Part shown: in pieces, positions 1 through 8,080 of the stretch
Numbering within the stretch: the first letter of the stretch is position 1
How the letters are laid out: every line of letters begins with the position of its first letter
Assembly: GCA_030837965.1 (NCBI GenBank)
Contig: JAUTXP010000051.1
Location: 85,485-130,872 of the forward strand
DNA: 45,388 nucleotides
Origin: Acidimicrobiaceae bacterium
GTDB lineage: Bacteria; Actinomycetota; Acidimicrobiia; Acidimicrobiales; JAUTXP01
Direction of reading: 5' to 3'
The notes under the pieces: generated by a model
Seen by the model: the letters and a program-made list of their open reading frames with translations, nothing else
Database searches by the model: none
What the model was told of the DNA's origin: nothing
Translations under genes and position numbers: made by a program

Positions 1-1
1 C

Positions 2-214
2 GACTATCTCCAACAGGGCGACGTGCCCGTGCGCGAGGACCGCGACGCGGCGTGGCTCGACTTCGCGGGTTGGCGCGTCAACTATGAGCAGGTGCTGTTG
101 GCCTTGGCCGGGCTCACCATGGCCCCGCCCGCGGTGTGGTCGGGCGACCGGGCCTCCCCCTTCCACCGTCCCCGGCTCACTGCGCCCCTCCGCGGGCGCC
201 ACGCGGCCTCGTGA
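2..214 (+). CDS. C-terminal end of an unidentified protein (partial)
   Basis: An open frame enters from the left edge and ends at TGA 212-214, giving about 70 residues of a C terminus. The readable part begins DYLQQGDVPVRED and contains WLDFAGWRVNYEQ followed by a hydrophobic Leu/Ala stretch and APPAVWSGDR; the tail is Pro/Arg-rich. The stop overlaps the ATG of the next gene by one base (TGATG), which implies an operon. I do not recognise the family. An ATG-like start inside the window (GTG 23) is possible, but the frame is open upstream of it, so a truncated larger protein is more likely. Confidence 0.6.
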   Translation, partial: DYLQQGDVPVREDRDAAWLDFAGWRVNYEQVLLALAGLTMAPPAVWSGDRASPFHRPRLTAPLRGRHAAS

Positions 215-612
215 TGGCCAACGCAGCCACAGCGCCCACGAGCAGGCGCAAGGGCGTCCTCATCGCCGCAGCCGTCCTTCTCGCCGCGGCCGCGGCGGTC
301 GCGGCCGTGCTGGTCCTGACCACGCGCGACCCGGCCGACAACACGCCGCGCGCCCACGCCGTTCGGGCGTGCGCCGACGCCACCCGATTCGAGGCCGCGG
401 TCAAGTCCAATGCCAAGATCGACGTGGTCGACAAGCACCTCAACCGGGCCAGGGCCGAGGCTCACAAGGCCGAGGTGGGCAACAGCCTCTACGTCGGACT
501 GGCCAGCGGCATGGAGGCGTTGCGGGTGGCCATCGACCGCAACGACGGGCAAGCGGCACGAGTGGGCATCGACGTGGTCCGCACCGAGTGCGGCTACGTC
601 AAGCGGGGCTGA
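214..612 (+). CDS. Small membrane-anchored hypothetical protein
   Basis: This encodes 132 residues. A short basic N terminus (TSRRKG) is followed by one strongly hydrophobic Ala/Val/Leu segment at about residues 14-37, so the protein is either anchored in the membrane or carries an uncleaved signal, with the rest outside the cell. The outer part is mainly helical and charged (Glu/Lys/Arg/Ala) with two Cys, in VRACAD and RTECGY near the C terminus, which could form a disulfide. ATG 214 overlaps the previous stop; GTG 211 is an alternative in the same frame. No family is recognised and no function is assigned. Confidence 0.65.
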   Translation: MANAATAPTSRRKGVLIAAAVLLAAAAAVAAVLVLTTRDPADNTPRAHAVRACADATRFEAAVKSNAKIDVVDKHLNRARAEAHKAEVGNSLYVGLASGMEALRVAIDRNDGQAARVGIDVVRTECGYVKRG

Positions 613-630
613 CCAAGAACGGAAAGCGGG

Positions 631-1071
631 TCAGGCCTCGGTGGTCTCGGGCGGGTTGGGCCGGGTGGTGAAGCTCAGCCCCCACGCCGCGTCCTGCACG
701 CCGTCGATGCTCAGCTTCCACGTGAACCGGCTGCCCGGGTTGAGCGGAATCGGGCCGAGGTTCACGGCCAAGGGCAGGTCGATGGGACTGCCCTCGGGGA
801 TGCCCTCAGGCCTGCCCACCTCGAAGTCGCCCCTGATCTCCACCAGTTGCGGGCCCTCGGCCGTCTCCACGGCCACCGGTTGGCCGTCTGCGTCCTCCAG
901 CCACAGCTCCCAGTGATGGGCGGTGACGGCCTCGTGCCAGTCGATCTCGATCTTGACCGCGATGGCGGAAGGGGCGGGCGCCGGGCCGGTGAGGCTCCAG
1001 CCGCCGCCGAGGATGTAGAGCTTGCCGTCGGCCACCTGGGCGGCGTCGCAGAGGAGCATGGTCGCCTTCAT
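631..1071 (-). CDS. DUF6941-type hypothetical protein
   Basis: A 146-residue protein beginning MKATMLLCDAAQVADGKLYI and continuing LGGGWS. This opening, followed by an alternating beta-rich body with WHEAVTAHHWELWLEDADG and a C-terminal FTWKLSIDG stretch, matches my recollection of the actinobacterial DUF6941 family, whose function is unknown. There is no signal peptide or membrane segment, so it is probably cytoplasmic. Its ATG at 1071 lies only 24 bp from the divergent thioesterase start at 1096, so the two share a very short promoter region. Longer upstream in-frame starts run through the neighbouring gene and are unlikely. Confidence 0.75.
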   Translation of the reverse strand: MKATMLLCDAAQVADGKLYILGGGWSLTGPAPAPSAIAVKIEIDWHEAVTAHHWELWLEDADGQPVAVETAEGPQLVEIRGDFEVGRPEGIPEGSPIDLPLAVNLGPIPLNPGSRFTWKLSIDGVQDAAWGLSFTTRPNPPETTEA

Positions 1072-1079
1072 CGACCGGC

Positions 1080-1089
1080 AACCTAGTTT
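1080..1089. promoter_or_regulatory. Overlapping bidirectional -10 elements
   Basis: The 24-bp gap between divergent starts contains AACCTAGTTT. Read on the plus strand it gives TAGTTT (1084-1089), 6 nt before GTG 1096. Read on the minus strand it gives TAGGTT (1085-1080), 8 nt before ATG 1071. Both fit the actinobacterial -10 pattern TANNNT and share the central TA. The spacing implies leaderless or nearly leaderless transcripts in both directions. This is inferred from spacing only. Confidence 0.45.
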
Positions 1090-1095
1090 GAGAGG

Positions 1096-1899
1096 GTGAG
1101 CGCCTTCGACACGGCCACCGCCGTCCGTCCCGCAGGCGCGGGCGCATACACGGCCGACGTGGACCCGTCCTGGCACGTGCGCAGAGGGGCCAACGGCGGC
1201 ATCGTGGCCGCGGTCATGCTGCGGGCCATGCTGGCCGAGGTGGGCGACCCCGACCGTGTCCCCCGCTCGCTCACCATCCACTATCCGGCCGCCTTCGATG
1301 CCGGACCGACGACCATCGCCGTGGCCGTGGAGCGCGCGGGCCGGTCGCTCACGACGGTCAGCGCGCGGGCCGCCAGGCAAGACGGCCAAGGCCCCGTCGC
1401 CCTGGCCCTGGGCGCCTTCTCCACGGCCCGGCCCACTGTCGAGCTGCACGACATCGCCATGCCCGACGTGCCCGCACCGGACGACGTCCCGGCCTTCCTT
1501 CGACCCGAAGGCGGCCCGGCCTTCGCCCAGCACTTCCAGTACCGACTGGCTTCGGGCGCGCTCCCGTTCTCCGGCGCCGACCACGCCGAGGCCGCGGTGT
1601 GGATGGCCCCCCTCGACGCCACGGCCCTCGACTATCCGTTAGTGGCCGCTCTCACCGACGCCTTCATCCCCGTGCTGTTCGCCACCCAGACCGGGCCGCT
1701 CATGTCGCCCACTGTCGACCTCACCATCCATTTCCGCGCCGCCCTGCCCCTGGACGGTCAGGACACCGGGCCGTGGCTCGGGCTGTTCCGCACCCGGCTG
1801 GCCACCGAGGGCTTCATGGAGGAGGACGGCGAGGTCTGGAGCAGGGACGGCGTGCTGTTGGCCCAGTCCCGCCAACTGGCCCTCGCCGCGCCCGTATGA
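1096..1899 (+). CDS. TesB-like acyl-CoA thioesterase family protein
   Basis: The 267-residue product has the layout of a double-hotdog thioesterase (TesB / 4HBT_3 type). The N-terminal half carries WHVRRGANGGIVAAVMLRAM, where the GG turn leads into the long hotdog helix. The C-terminal half carries the second hotdog with SPTVDLTIHFRAALP near residue 200. It probably hydrolyses acyl-CoA thioesters in the cytoplasm; the substrate cannot be told from sequence. It starts at GTG 1096 without a clear ribosome site, consistent with a leaderless mRNA. Its TGA overlaps the next ATG by 4 bases (ATGA at 1896), so it is the first gene of a three-gene operon that includes fumarylacetoacetase. Confidence 0.82.
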   Translation: MSAFDTATAVRPAGAGAYTADVDPSWHVRRGANGGIVAAVMLRAMLAEVGDPDRVPRSLTIHYPAAFDAGPTTIAVAVERAGRSLTTVSARAARQDGQGPVALALGAFSTARPTVELHDIAMPDVPAPDDVPAFLRPEGGPAFAQHFQYRLASGALPFSGADHAEAAVWMAPLDATALDYPLVAALTDAFIPVLFATQTGPLMSPTVDLTIHFRAALPLDGQDTGPWLGLFRTRLATEGFMEEDGEVWSRDGVLLAQSRQLALAAPV

Positions 1900-2618
1900 C
1901 CCACGTTGGACGCCGCTTCACCAACTCCCGCAAGGTCCGCCTGGGCGACGTCGACCCCCGGGGCAGGCTTCGGCTCGACGCCATGGCCCGCTACCTGCAA
2001 GACCTGAGCAACGACGACACCGTCGACGCGGGCATCGAGGACGCGCAGACGTGGGTCGTGCGAAGAGTGGCCCTGCACATCGAGCGCTGGCCTCGGCTGA
2101 GCGAGCGGCTGGACATGGCCACGTGGTGCAGCGGGCTCGGCGGACGGTGGGCCGAGCGGTCCACGACCCTCGGCGACGCCGTGCACGCCGCGGCCCTGTG
2201 GGTGTTCGTGGACCCGAAGACCTTTCTCCCGGCCCGACTTCCGCCCGGCTTCATGGACCTGTGGGCCGAGGCCGCGCAAGGCCGCAAGGTGCGGGCCCGG
2301 CTGACCCACGACGACCCTCCGGCCGACGGGGTCACGTGGACACCGTGGCCGTTGCGGGCCACCGACCACGACGTGCTCGACCACATGAACAACGCGGCCT
2401 ACTGGGTCCCGGTAGAGGAGCAGTTGGCGCCCGGTGGGGCGTGGGCGGGCAGGACCATCACCGAGGCCGAGATCGAGTACCGGGTCCCGGTGACGCCGGG
2501 CCAGTCGGTGCTGGTCGGCGTGGCCGACGACGGCCGCCTGTGGCTGCGCAGCGGAGGCAATGCTGAAGGCGGCGACCGTGAAGGCGGCGTCATTCACGCG
2601 TCGGTGGTGGTGCGGTGA
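1896..2618 (+). CDS. Acyl-ACP thioesterase-like (double hotdog) protein
   Basis: A 240-residue protein resembling the FatA/acyl-ACP thioesterase family. The N-terminal hotdog begins VRLGDVDPRGRLRLDAMARY with LQDLSNDD (the helix and early strand), then WVVRRVALHIERWP and MATWCSGLGGRWAERS. The second hotdog contains TDHDVLDHMNNAAYW, the typical D-x-x-x-H-x-N-N motif whose Asn and His residues line the active site. It should hydrolyse acyl-thioesters in the cytoplasm. The start ATG overlaps the upstream stop and the stop overlaps the next GTG (GTGA at 2615), so translation is probably coupled. Its role beside fumarylacetoacetase is unclear. Confidence 0.8.
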   Translation: MTHVGRRFTNSRKVRLGDVDPRGRLRLDAMARYLQDLSNDDTVDAGIEDAQTWVVRRVALHIERWPRLSERLDMATWCSGLGGRWAERSTTLGDAVHAAALWVFVDPKTFLPARLPPGFMDLWAEAAQGRKVRARLTHDDPPADGVTWTPWPLRATDHDVLDHMNNAAYWVPVEEQLAPGGAWAGRTITEAEIEYRVPVTPGQSVLVGVADDGRLWLRSGGNAEGGDREGGVIHASVVVR

Positions 2619-3691
2619 ACTACGGCGTCTTCGTGCCGGGCGCGTCACCGGACGGGCACGCGACGCCGCGCGTCGGCGTGCAGTGGAACGACGCTGTGGT
2701 CGACCTCGGCCTGCTCGGCCTCGACGCCCCGCCGGGCCTGTTCGACGGGCCCAGCCTCAACCCGTTCATGGCTGCCGGGCCGGACGTGTGGGCCGCGGTG
2801 GCCGAGCAGTTGGCCGACCCGGCCGCCGATCTCGAGCGGGCGGCCACGCCCGTCGAAAGGGCCAACCTGCTGCTGCCCATCGAGGTCGCTGACTACGTCG
2901 ACTTCTACGCGTCCATCGACCACGCCACCAACGTCGGGCTTCTCTTCCGGCCCGACCAGCCTTTGATGCCGAACTGGCGTCACCTGCCCGTGGGCTACCA
3001 CGGCCGGGCGGGCACGGTCGTCGTGTCGGGCACGCCGGTTCGCCGACCGCACGGGCAGCGCCTCGACGCGCACGGCACGGTCGTGTTCGGCCCGTCGACC
3101 AGACTCGACTTCGAGTTGGAGGTCGGCTTCGTGGTCGGGGTGCCCAGTGGGCAGGGCGCACCCGTTCCCGTCGAAGGGGCGGCGTCGCACGTCTTCGGCG
3201 TCGTCCTGCTCAACGACTGGAGCGCCCGCGACATCCAGGCGTGGGAATACCAGCCCCTCGGCCCCTTCCTGGGCAAGTCGTTCGCCACGTCCGTCTCGGC
3301 GTGGGTCACGCCCTTGGCCGACTTGGAGGGGGCGCGCATCGCGCCGCCTGCGCAATCGCCCGAGCCCCTCCCCTACTTGCAGACCGACCAGCCGTGGGGC
3401 TTGGACCTCGACCTCACGGTGGAGCGCAACGGCGAGCAGGTCAGCGCGTGCCCGTTCGCCCCGATGTACTGGACCCTGGCGCAGTTCGTGGCCCACCTCA
3501 CGGTGAACGGCGCCTCGCTGCGAACCGGCGACCTGCTGGGGTCAGGCACCGTGTCCGGCCCCGAGCCCGGACAGCGAGGCTGCCTGTTGGAGATGGGCGG
3601 GCCGTTCCTGGCCGATGGGGACGAGGTCGTGCTGCGGGGTCAGGCCGTCAACGGCGTGGCCTTGGGCGAAGTGCGCGGCGTGGTCGTCTAG
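2615..3691 (+). CDS. Fumarylacetoacetase
   Basis: A 358-residue member of the fumarylacetoacetate hydrolase family, which splits fumarylacetoacetate into fumarate and acetoacetate at the end of tyrosine/homogentisate breakdown (EC 3.7.1.2). The N-terminal small domain (about residues 1-90) is followed by DFYASIDHATNVG (about 94-106), containing the catalytic His of the family. The metal-binding acids are visible as FELEVGFVVG (about 167-176) and LLNDWSARDIQAWE (about 196-209). The C-terminal GDLLGSGTVSGPEPGQ loop is also typical. It is somewhat shorter than animal enzymes (about 420 residues), as usual in bacteria. It is the last gene of the thioesterase operon, and its TAG stop shares the palindrome CTAG (3688-3691) with the stop of the convergent gene. 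Confidence 0.92.
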   Translation: MNYGVFVPGASPDGHATPRVGVQWNDAVVDLGLLGLDAPPGLFDGPSLNPFMAAGPDVWAAVAEQLADPAADLERAATPVERANLLLPIEVADYVDFYASIDHATNVGLLFRPDQPLMPNWRHLPVGYHGRAGTVVVSGTPVRRPHGQRLDAHGTVVFGPSTRLDFELEVGFVVGVPSGQGAPVPVEGAASHVFGVVLLNDWSARDIQAWEYQPLGPFLGKSFATSVSAWVTPLADLEGARIAPPAQSPEPLPYLQTDQPWGLDLDLTVERNGEQVSACPFAPMYWTLAQFVAHLTVNGASLRTGDLLGSGTVSGPEPGQRGCLLEMGGPFLADGDEVVLRGQAVNGVALGEVRGVVV

Positions 3692-4095
3692 CCCGCGGGC
3701 TGGAGCACGGCCTGGGTCTGGGTCACTTGGGCGACCCGCTTGCCGTCGTCGTCGGTGAGGTCCGTCTGCACCACCACCGTCGTGCGCCCCACGTGCAGCG
3801 GCGCCGTGCGGCTGTGCACGGTGGCCCCCTCGCGCACGCCGCGGAAGAAGTTGGTCTTGGACTCGATGGTGGACGTGCCCGCGCCCGGCGGCAGGTTCAA
3901 GAAGGCGCACAGCGCGCCCACGCTGTCGGCGAAGGCCATCAGCGCGCCGCCGTGCAGGAGCGACGCGCTGGTGCACAGCTCGGCCCGCCATGCCATCGAC
4001 GCCACCACTTCGTCCTTGGCCGCACTGGCCAACTCGATGCCGAGCACGTCGGCGAAAGGGATGGTCTGGCGCAGGGCGGCGGTGTCGAACTCCAT
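3688..4095 (-). CDS. PaaI-like hotdog thioesterase
   Basis: A 135-residue single-hotdog protein of the PaaI / YiiD-C type. The motif SASLLHGGALMAFADSVGAL (about residues 43-62) is the HGG-(x)n-D/E signature of the family, where the turn and following helix build the active site. TIESKTNFFRGVREG is the central strand-turn region. It probably hydrolyses small aromatic or acyl-CoA thioesters in the cytoplasm. It is transcribed toward fumarylacetoacetase and the two stops overlap within CTAG. ATG 4095 is the first start that keeps the family length of about 130-140 residues. Confidence 0.85.
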   Translation of the reverse strand: MEFDTAALRQTIPFADVLGIELASAAKDEVVASMAWRAELCTSASLLHGGALMAFADSVGALCAFLNLPPGAGTSTIESKTNFFRGVREGATVHSRTAPLHVGRTTVVVQTDLTDDDGKRVAQVTQTQAVLQPAG

Positions 4096-4140
4096 GCGGG
4101 CTGACACTATCCAGCCCCCCTGCCCCCGCCCCCCCTCGCA
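4096..4140. other. C-rich spacer, possible G-quadruplex on minus strand
   Basis: Between the thioesterase start and the hairpin at 4141 the plus strand carries three long C runs (CCCCCC, CCCCC, CCCCCCC) at about 4114-4136. The minus strand therefore has long G tracts that could form a quadruplex if one run is split. No coding signal is seen here. Confidence 0.3.
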
Positions 4141-4185
4141 TCTGGAGGACATAGGTACCGACTGGGTGTGCCTATGTCCTCCAGA
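4141..4185. repeat. GGAGGACAT hairpin element, copy 1
   Basis: A perfect 15-bp stem (TCTGGAGGACATAGG at 4141-4155 against 4171-4185) encloses TACCGACTGGGTGTG, in which ACC and GGT can pair as a small apical stem. It lies 19 nt beyond the stop of the minus-strand prolyl oligopeptidase. There is no U tract, so it is not a standard intrinsic terminator. Four related copies occur at 9980, 16516, 23964 and 43204. Confidence 0.85.
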
Positions 4186-4204
4186 CGCAAAAGATCGAGG
4201 GCGG

Positions 4205-6265
4205 TCAGGGCAACGGGGTGGCACCGGTGAGTTGGTGGTGCAGGAACGCCTCGACGTCGGCTTGCAGGTCCACCGTGCGGCTGATGGCCCTGGCCCCGTG
4301 GCCCACCGCCGTCTCCCGTCGGATGAGGACGGGCCGGTCGTCAGGGTCGGCGGTGGTGGCGTGCTGCAACGCGGCGCACAGCTTGCGGGCATGGAGCGGG
4401 TCGACGCGCGTGTCCCCCTCGAACACGGTGAACAGAACGGCTGGGTAGGCCGTCCCCTCCCGCACCCGGTGATAGGGCGAGTAGGAGTAGAGCCACTCGA
4501 ACTCAACGGCGTCGTCGGCTCGGCCATACTCGTCGTTCCACGTCTGGCCCAGCCCGAACAGCTCGTAGCGGATCATGTCGAGCAAGGGCGCGCTGCACTG
4601 CACCGCTCGGAACAGGTCGGGGCGCTGGGTGAGGGCGGCGCCGACGAGCAGCCCGCCGTTGCTGCCGCCCGCGATGGCGAGCCGGTCCGACGTCGTGTAG
4701 CCCGACGCGATCAGCCACTCGGCCCCGGCGATGAAGTCGTCGAACACGTTCTGCTTGGCCTCGCGCATGCCCGCCCGGTGCCAGGCCTCGCCGTACTCGC
4801 TCCCGCCCCGCAGGTTGGCCACTGCGTAGACGCCGCCTCGCTCCACCCAGCCCACGATGGCGGGCGTGTACCACGGGCTCATGGAGACGTTGAACCCGCC
4901 GTAGCCATACAGGACGGTGGGGTTGGCGGCGTCGAGGGATACGCCCTCGGCTGCCACCACGAACACGGGGATGCGGGTGCCGTCCTTGGACTCGAAGAAG
5001 GACTGGGTGACGCGCATGCCCGCGGTCGTCTCCGCCGCCGCGTCCGCGCCCGGCGGCGCGGCCCACAACGAGAAGTGGGCCGACCCGACGTCGTAGTGGA
5101 ACACGGTCGGCGGCGTGAGGAAGTCGGTGTAGGTGATCCAGACCTCGTGCCCGCCGTCGCGCCGGCCCGAAACCGTGGCCCCGCCCAGCCCCGGCAGCGG
5201 CACGTCGGCCCGGGCCTCGCCCGTCTCCTTGTCGTGCACGGTGACGTGGGCCACCACGTCGTGCACGCGCACGGCTACCACCGCGTCCTCGGTGACGGCG
5301 AAGTCCTCAAGTGGGTCGTCCGTCTCGGGCAGCAACTCGCGCCAGTCGGCTGCGCCGGGCGCCTGCGGGTCGGCGGTGCAGAGCCGGTACTTCGGCGCGT
5401 CGAGGTTGGTCCAGACGTACAGCCGGCCGTCGAAGGCCACCCCGCCGTAGGCCAACGCGTCCTCGTCCTCCAACACGGTGGCGACGGAGCCGGACGACAT
5501 GTCGATCAAATAGGCATCGTTACGCGGCGCCGTGCCCAGGGCCGCGGTCACGAACAGCCAGCGCCCATCCGGCGACGTGCCCACGCCGTAGTAGGTGGTC
5601 TTGTCCCTGCCCTCGCCGAACAGCAGCACGTCGTCGGTCGGATCGGTGCCGATGCGGTGGCGCCACACCCGCCGGTGGAACTGCTCCTCGCCCTCGGGGA
5701 TCACGCCGTCCACCAGCCGCCGGACCACGACCACCTCGTCGCCGCCGGGCAGCCAGGTCACCTCGCCGCCCCGGCCCAGCATCACGGGCGGGGCCACGTC
5801 CTCGCCGCTGGCCACGTCCAGGACATGCAGAAAGCTCTCCTCCCTGCCGCCGTGGGAGAGCATGTAGGCGACCCGGTCGCCCTCCTTCGACACGGCCACA
5901 CCGTCGAGGGTGGTGCTCAGGTCCGGGTTGATGGCCACCGGGTCGATGAGGACGCGCACGTCATCACCTTCCTGCACGCAGTGGACGGCCATCTCCTGAT
6001 CGGGCGTTCGGCGCAGGAAGAACGAGCGTGCGCCCACCACGACCGGGCTCGACACGGTGCCCGGGATCAAGGCCCGCAGCCGCTGCGCACGAGCGGCCCG
6101 GTCGGCGCGGGCGTCGAGGTAGGAGCGCACCAAGGCGTCCTGCTCCTTGCTCCACTGCTCGCACTGCTCGGAGGCGGCGTCCTCCAGCCAACGGTAGGGG
6201 TCGGCGACGGGGTGGCCATGGAGATCCTCGACCAGGTCGAGGCGCTCAGCTTCGGGATAGCGCAT
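4205..6265 (-). CDS. Prolyl oligopeptidase family serine peptidase (S9A)
   Basis: The 686-residue product has the two-part S9A plan. After the N-terminal DPYRWLED segment typical of prolyl oligopeptidases comes a seven-bladed propeller region (about residues 70-410), then an alpha/beta hydrolase domain. The nucleophile lies in GGSNGG (about residue 535), preceded by NLRGGSEYGEAWH. The Asp is in GDTRVDPLHARK and the His in VGHGARAIS near the C terminus. The enzyme cleaves short peptides after proline. No signal peptide is seen, so it is probably cytoplasmic. ATG 6265 is chosen because PEAERLDLVEDLHG aligns with the family start; it lies 10 bp after the stop of the MauA-like gene and may be co-transcribed with that operon. 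Confidence 0.93.
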   Translation of the reverse strand: MRYPEAERLDLVEDLHGHPVADPYRWLEDAASEQCEQWSKEQDALVRSYLDARADRAARAQRLRALIPGTVSSPVVVGARSFFLRRTPDQEMAVHCVQEGDDVRVLIDPVAINPDLSTTLDGVAVSKEGDRVAYMLSHGGREESFLHVLDVASGEDVAPPVMLGRGGEVTWLPGGDEVVVVRRLVDGVIPEGEEQFHRRVWRHRIGTDPTDDVLLFGEGRDKTTYYGVGTSPDGRWLFVTAALGTAPRNDAYLIDMSSGSVATVLEDEDALAYGGVAFDGRLYVWTNLDAPKYRLCTADPQAPGAADWRELLPETDDPLEDFAVTEDAVVAVRVHDVVAHVTVHDKETGEARADVPLPGLGGATVSGRRDGGHEVWITYTDFLTPPTVFHYDVGSAHFSLWAAPPGADAAAETTAGMRVTQSFFESKDGTRIPVFVVAAEGVSLDAANPTVLYGYGGFNVSMSPWYTPAIVGWVERGGVYAVANLRGGSEYGEAWHRAGMREAKQNVFDDFIAGAEWLIASGYTTSDRLAIAGGSNGGLLVGAALTQRPDLFRAVQCSAPLLDMIRYELFGLGQTWNDEYGRADDAVEFEWLYSYSPYHRVREGTAYPAVLFTVFEGDTRVDPLHARKLCAALQHATTADPDDRPVLIRRETAVGHGARAISRTVDLQADVEAFLHHQLTGATPLP

Positions 6266-6275
6266 CCGGCGAACG

Positions 6276-7625
6276 CTACGCGGCGCCGTAGAACCCGGCG
6301 TTGCCGAAGGCGAACACACCGCCGTCGGATGCGACCATCCAGTACCCGTCGTTGGCCGGGGTGGCGGCCATGCCCACGATGGGCGCGTTCAGAAGCGTGC
6401 CGCCCATCGACCCGAAGAACTTGGCCGTGCCGAAGGCGAACACGCCGCCGTCCGCGGCGACGAGCCAGTAGCCCTTGCCGTCGACGGTCGGGGCCATGCC
6501 CACGATGGGCTGGTTCAGGACCTTGTCGCCCAAACCGCCGCGGAACACGGCATCGCCGAACGCGAACACGCCGCCGTCCGAAGCCACGAGCCAATAGCCC
6601 TTGCCCGTCTTGGTCGGGGCCATGGCCACCACCGGCTTGTTCAAGTCGAGGGCGCCGGTCGAGCCCTCGAAGGGCACGTCGAACGCGAACACCCCGCCGT
6701 CCGATGCGACCAGCCAGTAGCCCCGCGCGTCGAGCGGGGCTGCGATCCCCACCACGGGGTCGTTCAATCGCGTGCCGCCAGTGGAGCCGTCAAAGGGCGC
6801 GTTGAAGGCGAACACGCCGCCGTCCGATGCGACCAGCCAGTAGCCCCCGCTGACCACGTCCGCGGCCATGCCCACGATCGGTCGTAACAACGGCTGGCCG
6901 TCCATCGAGCCGTAGTAGCCCGCCGAACCGAACGCGTGCACGCTGCCGTCCGTCGCCACGATCCAATAGCCCTTGCCGTCGGGCGCGGCGGCCATGCCCA
7001 CGGCCGCGGCCTTGTGAAGGCACGCGGCGTCGTGGGGCCCGGTCGAGTTGTCGGTGGCCGACACGGTGGAGCAGGCCGGGTCGAGCACCCACGGCGCCGT
7101 GCACGACACGACCCGGCACAGGATGCGCCCCGAGCAGCCGATCTCGGTGTGGCACTGGCCGTATCTGAACGCGGTGCAGCCGACATGACGAAGGTTGCAG
7201 TCGCCGTTCCCGCACTCGCAGGTGAGGCCGTCGCAGCCCGGGCAGAAGTGGCCGCCGCATCCGCACTGGCACACGCCGTTGCAGTCGATGTAGTAGCGCG
7301 GGCCCGCGCAGAACGACGTGCGGTCCGCCTTCCACCACCCGCCCATGAACGTGCCCGGCGGACACGTGTTGGAGCCGGTGATCGAGCAGCAGAACTCGGT
7401 GTAGCCGTCGCAGCACGGGGCCGAGCAGCCGCACGACCGGCCGCCACATCCGCACACTGCGGCATAGGCCGTCCCTGGCCGCAGGATGAAACGCAGCGGT
7501 GTGACGGCAAGCGCGGAGCCGACGACTGCGGTGCGGCCGATGAAGCTGCGCCTGCTCGTGCGGGCGCCGAGCGCATGGGCGGCCCGCTCGGCCAGCCGCC
7601 TGGCGTTCAGCACGCCGGTGTTCAT
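6276..7625 (-). CDS. Tat-exported MauA-like Cys-rich domain fused to a six-repeat beta-propeller
   Basis: 449 residues. A twin-arginine signal (TSRRSFIGRTAVVGSA) precedes a domain (about 55-200) with some 26 Cys. The stretch CCSITGSNTCPPGTFMGGWW followed by KADRTSFC resembles the methylamine dehydrogenase light chain (CSIDGN...CPPGT...SWVASC), whose Trp is one half of the tryptophan tryptophylquinone cofactor. A possible second Trp occurs in CTAPWVLDPAC. From about residue 205 there are six repeats of about 41 residues with the core GYWLVASDGGVFAFG, a pattern of secreted Acidimicrobiia propellers. The start overlaps the stop of the MauE-like gene (ATGA at 7622). MauD-, MauE- and MauF-like neighbours support the MauA assignment. 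No MauB or MauG is present, so catalytic activity and cofactor formation are unproven. Confidence 0.72.
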   Translation of the reverse strand: MNTGVLNARRLAERAAHALGARTSRRSFIGRTAVVGSALAVTPLRFILRPGTAYAAVCGCGGRSCGCSAPCCDGYTEFCCSITGSNTCPPGTFMGGWWKADRTSFCAGPRYYIDCNGVCQCGCGGHFCPGCDGLTCECGNGDCNLRHVGCTAFRYGQCHTEIGCSGRILCRVVSCTAPWVLDPACSTVSATDNSTGPHDAACLHKAAAVGMAAAPDGKGYWIVATDGSVHAFGSAGYYGSMDGQPLLRPIVGMAADVVSGGYWLVASDGGVFAFNAPFDGSTGGTRLNDPVVGIAAPLDARGYWLVASDGGVFAFDVPFEGSTGALDLNKPVVAMAPTKTGKGYWLVASDGGVFAFGDAVFRGGLGDKVLNQPIVGMAPTVDGKGYWLVAADGGVFAFGTAKFFGSMGGTLLNAPIVGMAATPANDGYWMVASDGGVFAFGNAGFYGAA

Positions 7626-8080
7626 GCCCGCGCCCCGCTGTTCAACGCGGCCGCGGCCATGGCTGTGGCGCTGATCAAGAAGACGGCGTAGACGACGCCG
7701 TGCAAGGGCGTGGCCCACGCCGCGTCGACGGGCGCCCCCTCGGACGGGCCTACCACGGCCGCGCCCAGCGCGGCCACGGCCAAGGCCGCGTCGATGGCGG
7801 CATGGGCGGCACGGGGCGGGGTCTGCTCCTTGGCCCCGAAACAGCCGCACGACGGGTCGCCCCTGCGGATGGCCAGCAGCACGTAAACGGCGAAGCCCGC
7901 GTACAGCAAGCCGACGGCGGCGGCGACGGCCCGGTTGCCGATTGAGAGTCCGGCCGCGCCGACCACGGTTTCGGTCAGGCCAAGCAGGCGACTTCGCATC
8001 GGGTCGTCGGCCGCGGCCAGCTTCACCGCGCCCGCGTAGACGAGCAGGGCACAGGCCAAGGCGTAGGCCGCGGTGATCAC
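7622..8080 (-). CDS. MauE/DoxX-like redox-associated membrane protein
   Basis: A 152-residue integral membrane protein with four hydrophobic segments: residues about 1-20, 45-65, 70-85 and 105-145. It resembles the MauE / DoxX redox-associated family. DPSCGCFGAKE after the second pair of helices is the characteristic Cys pair near the membrane face. MauE works with MauD in forming or stabilising the disulfides of the methylamine dehydrogenase light chain; here the natural client is the Cys-rich MauA-like protein encoded next. The GTG 8080 start overlaps the upstream stop (GTGA at 8077), and the stop overlaps the downstream ATG. Confidence 0.78.
   Translation of the reverse strand: MITAAYALACALLVYAGAVKLAAADDPMRSRLLGLTETVVGAAGLSIGNRAVAAAVGLLYAGFAVYVLLAIRRGDPSCGCFGAKEQTPPRAAHAAIDAALAVAALGAAVVGPSEGAPVDAAWATPLHGVVYAVFLISATAMAAAALNSGARA

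Noticed and set aside
3740-6805. A very long open frame on the plus strand (over 1000 codons)
   Set aside because: It lies antisense to the well-supported prolyl oligopeptidase and MauA-like genes, has Arg/Pro/Ala/His-biased composition and no domain. It is a high-GC shadow frame.
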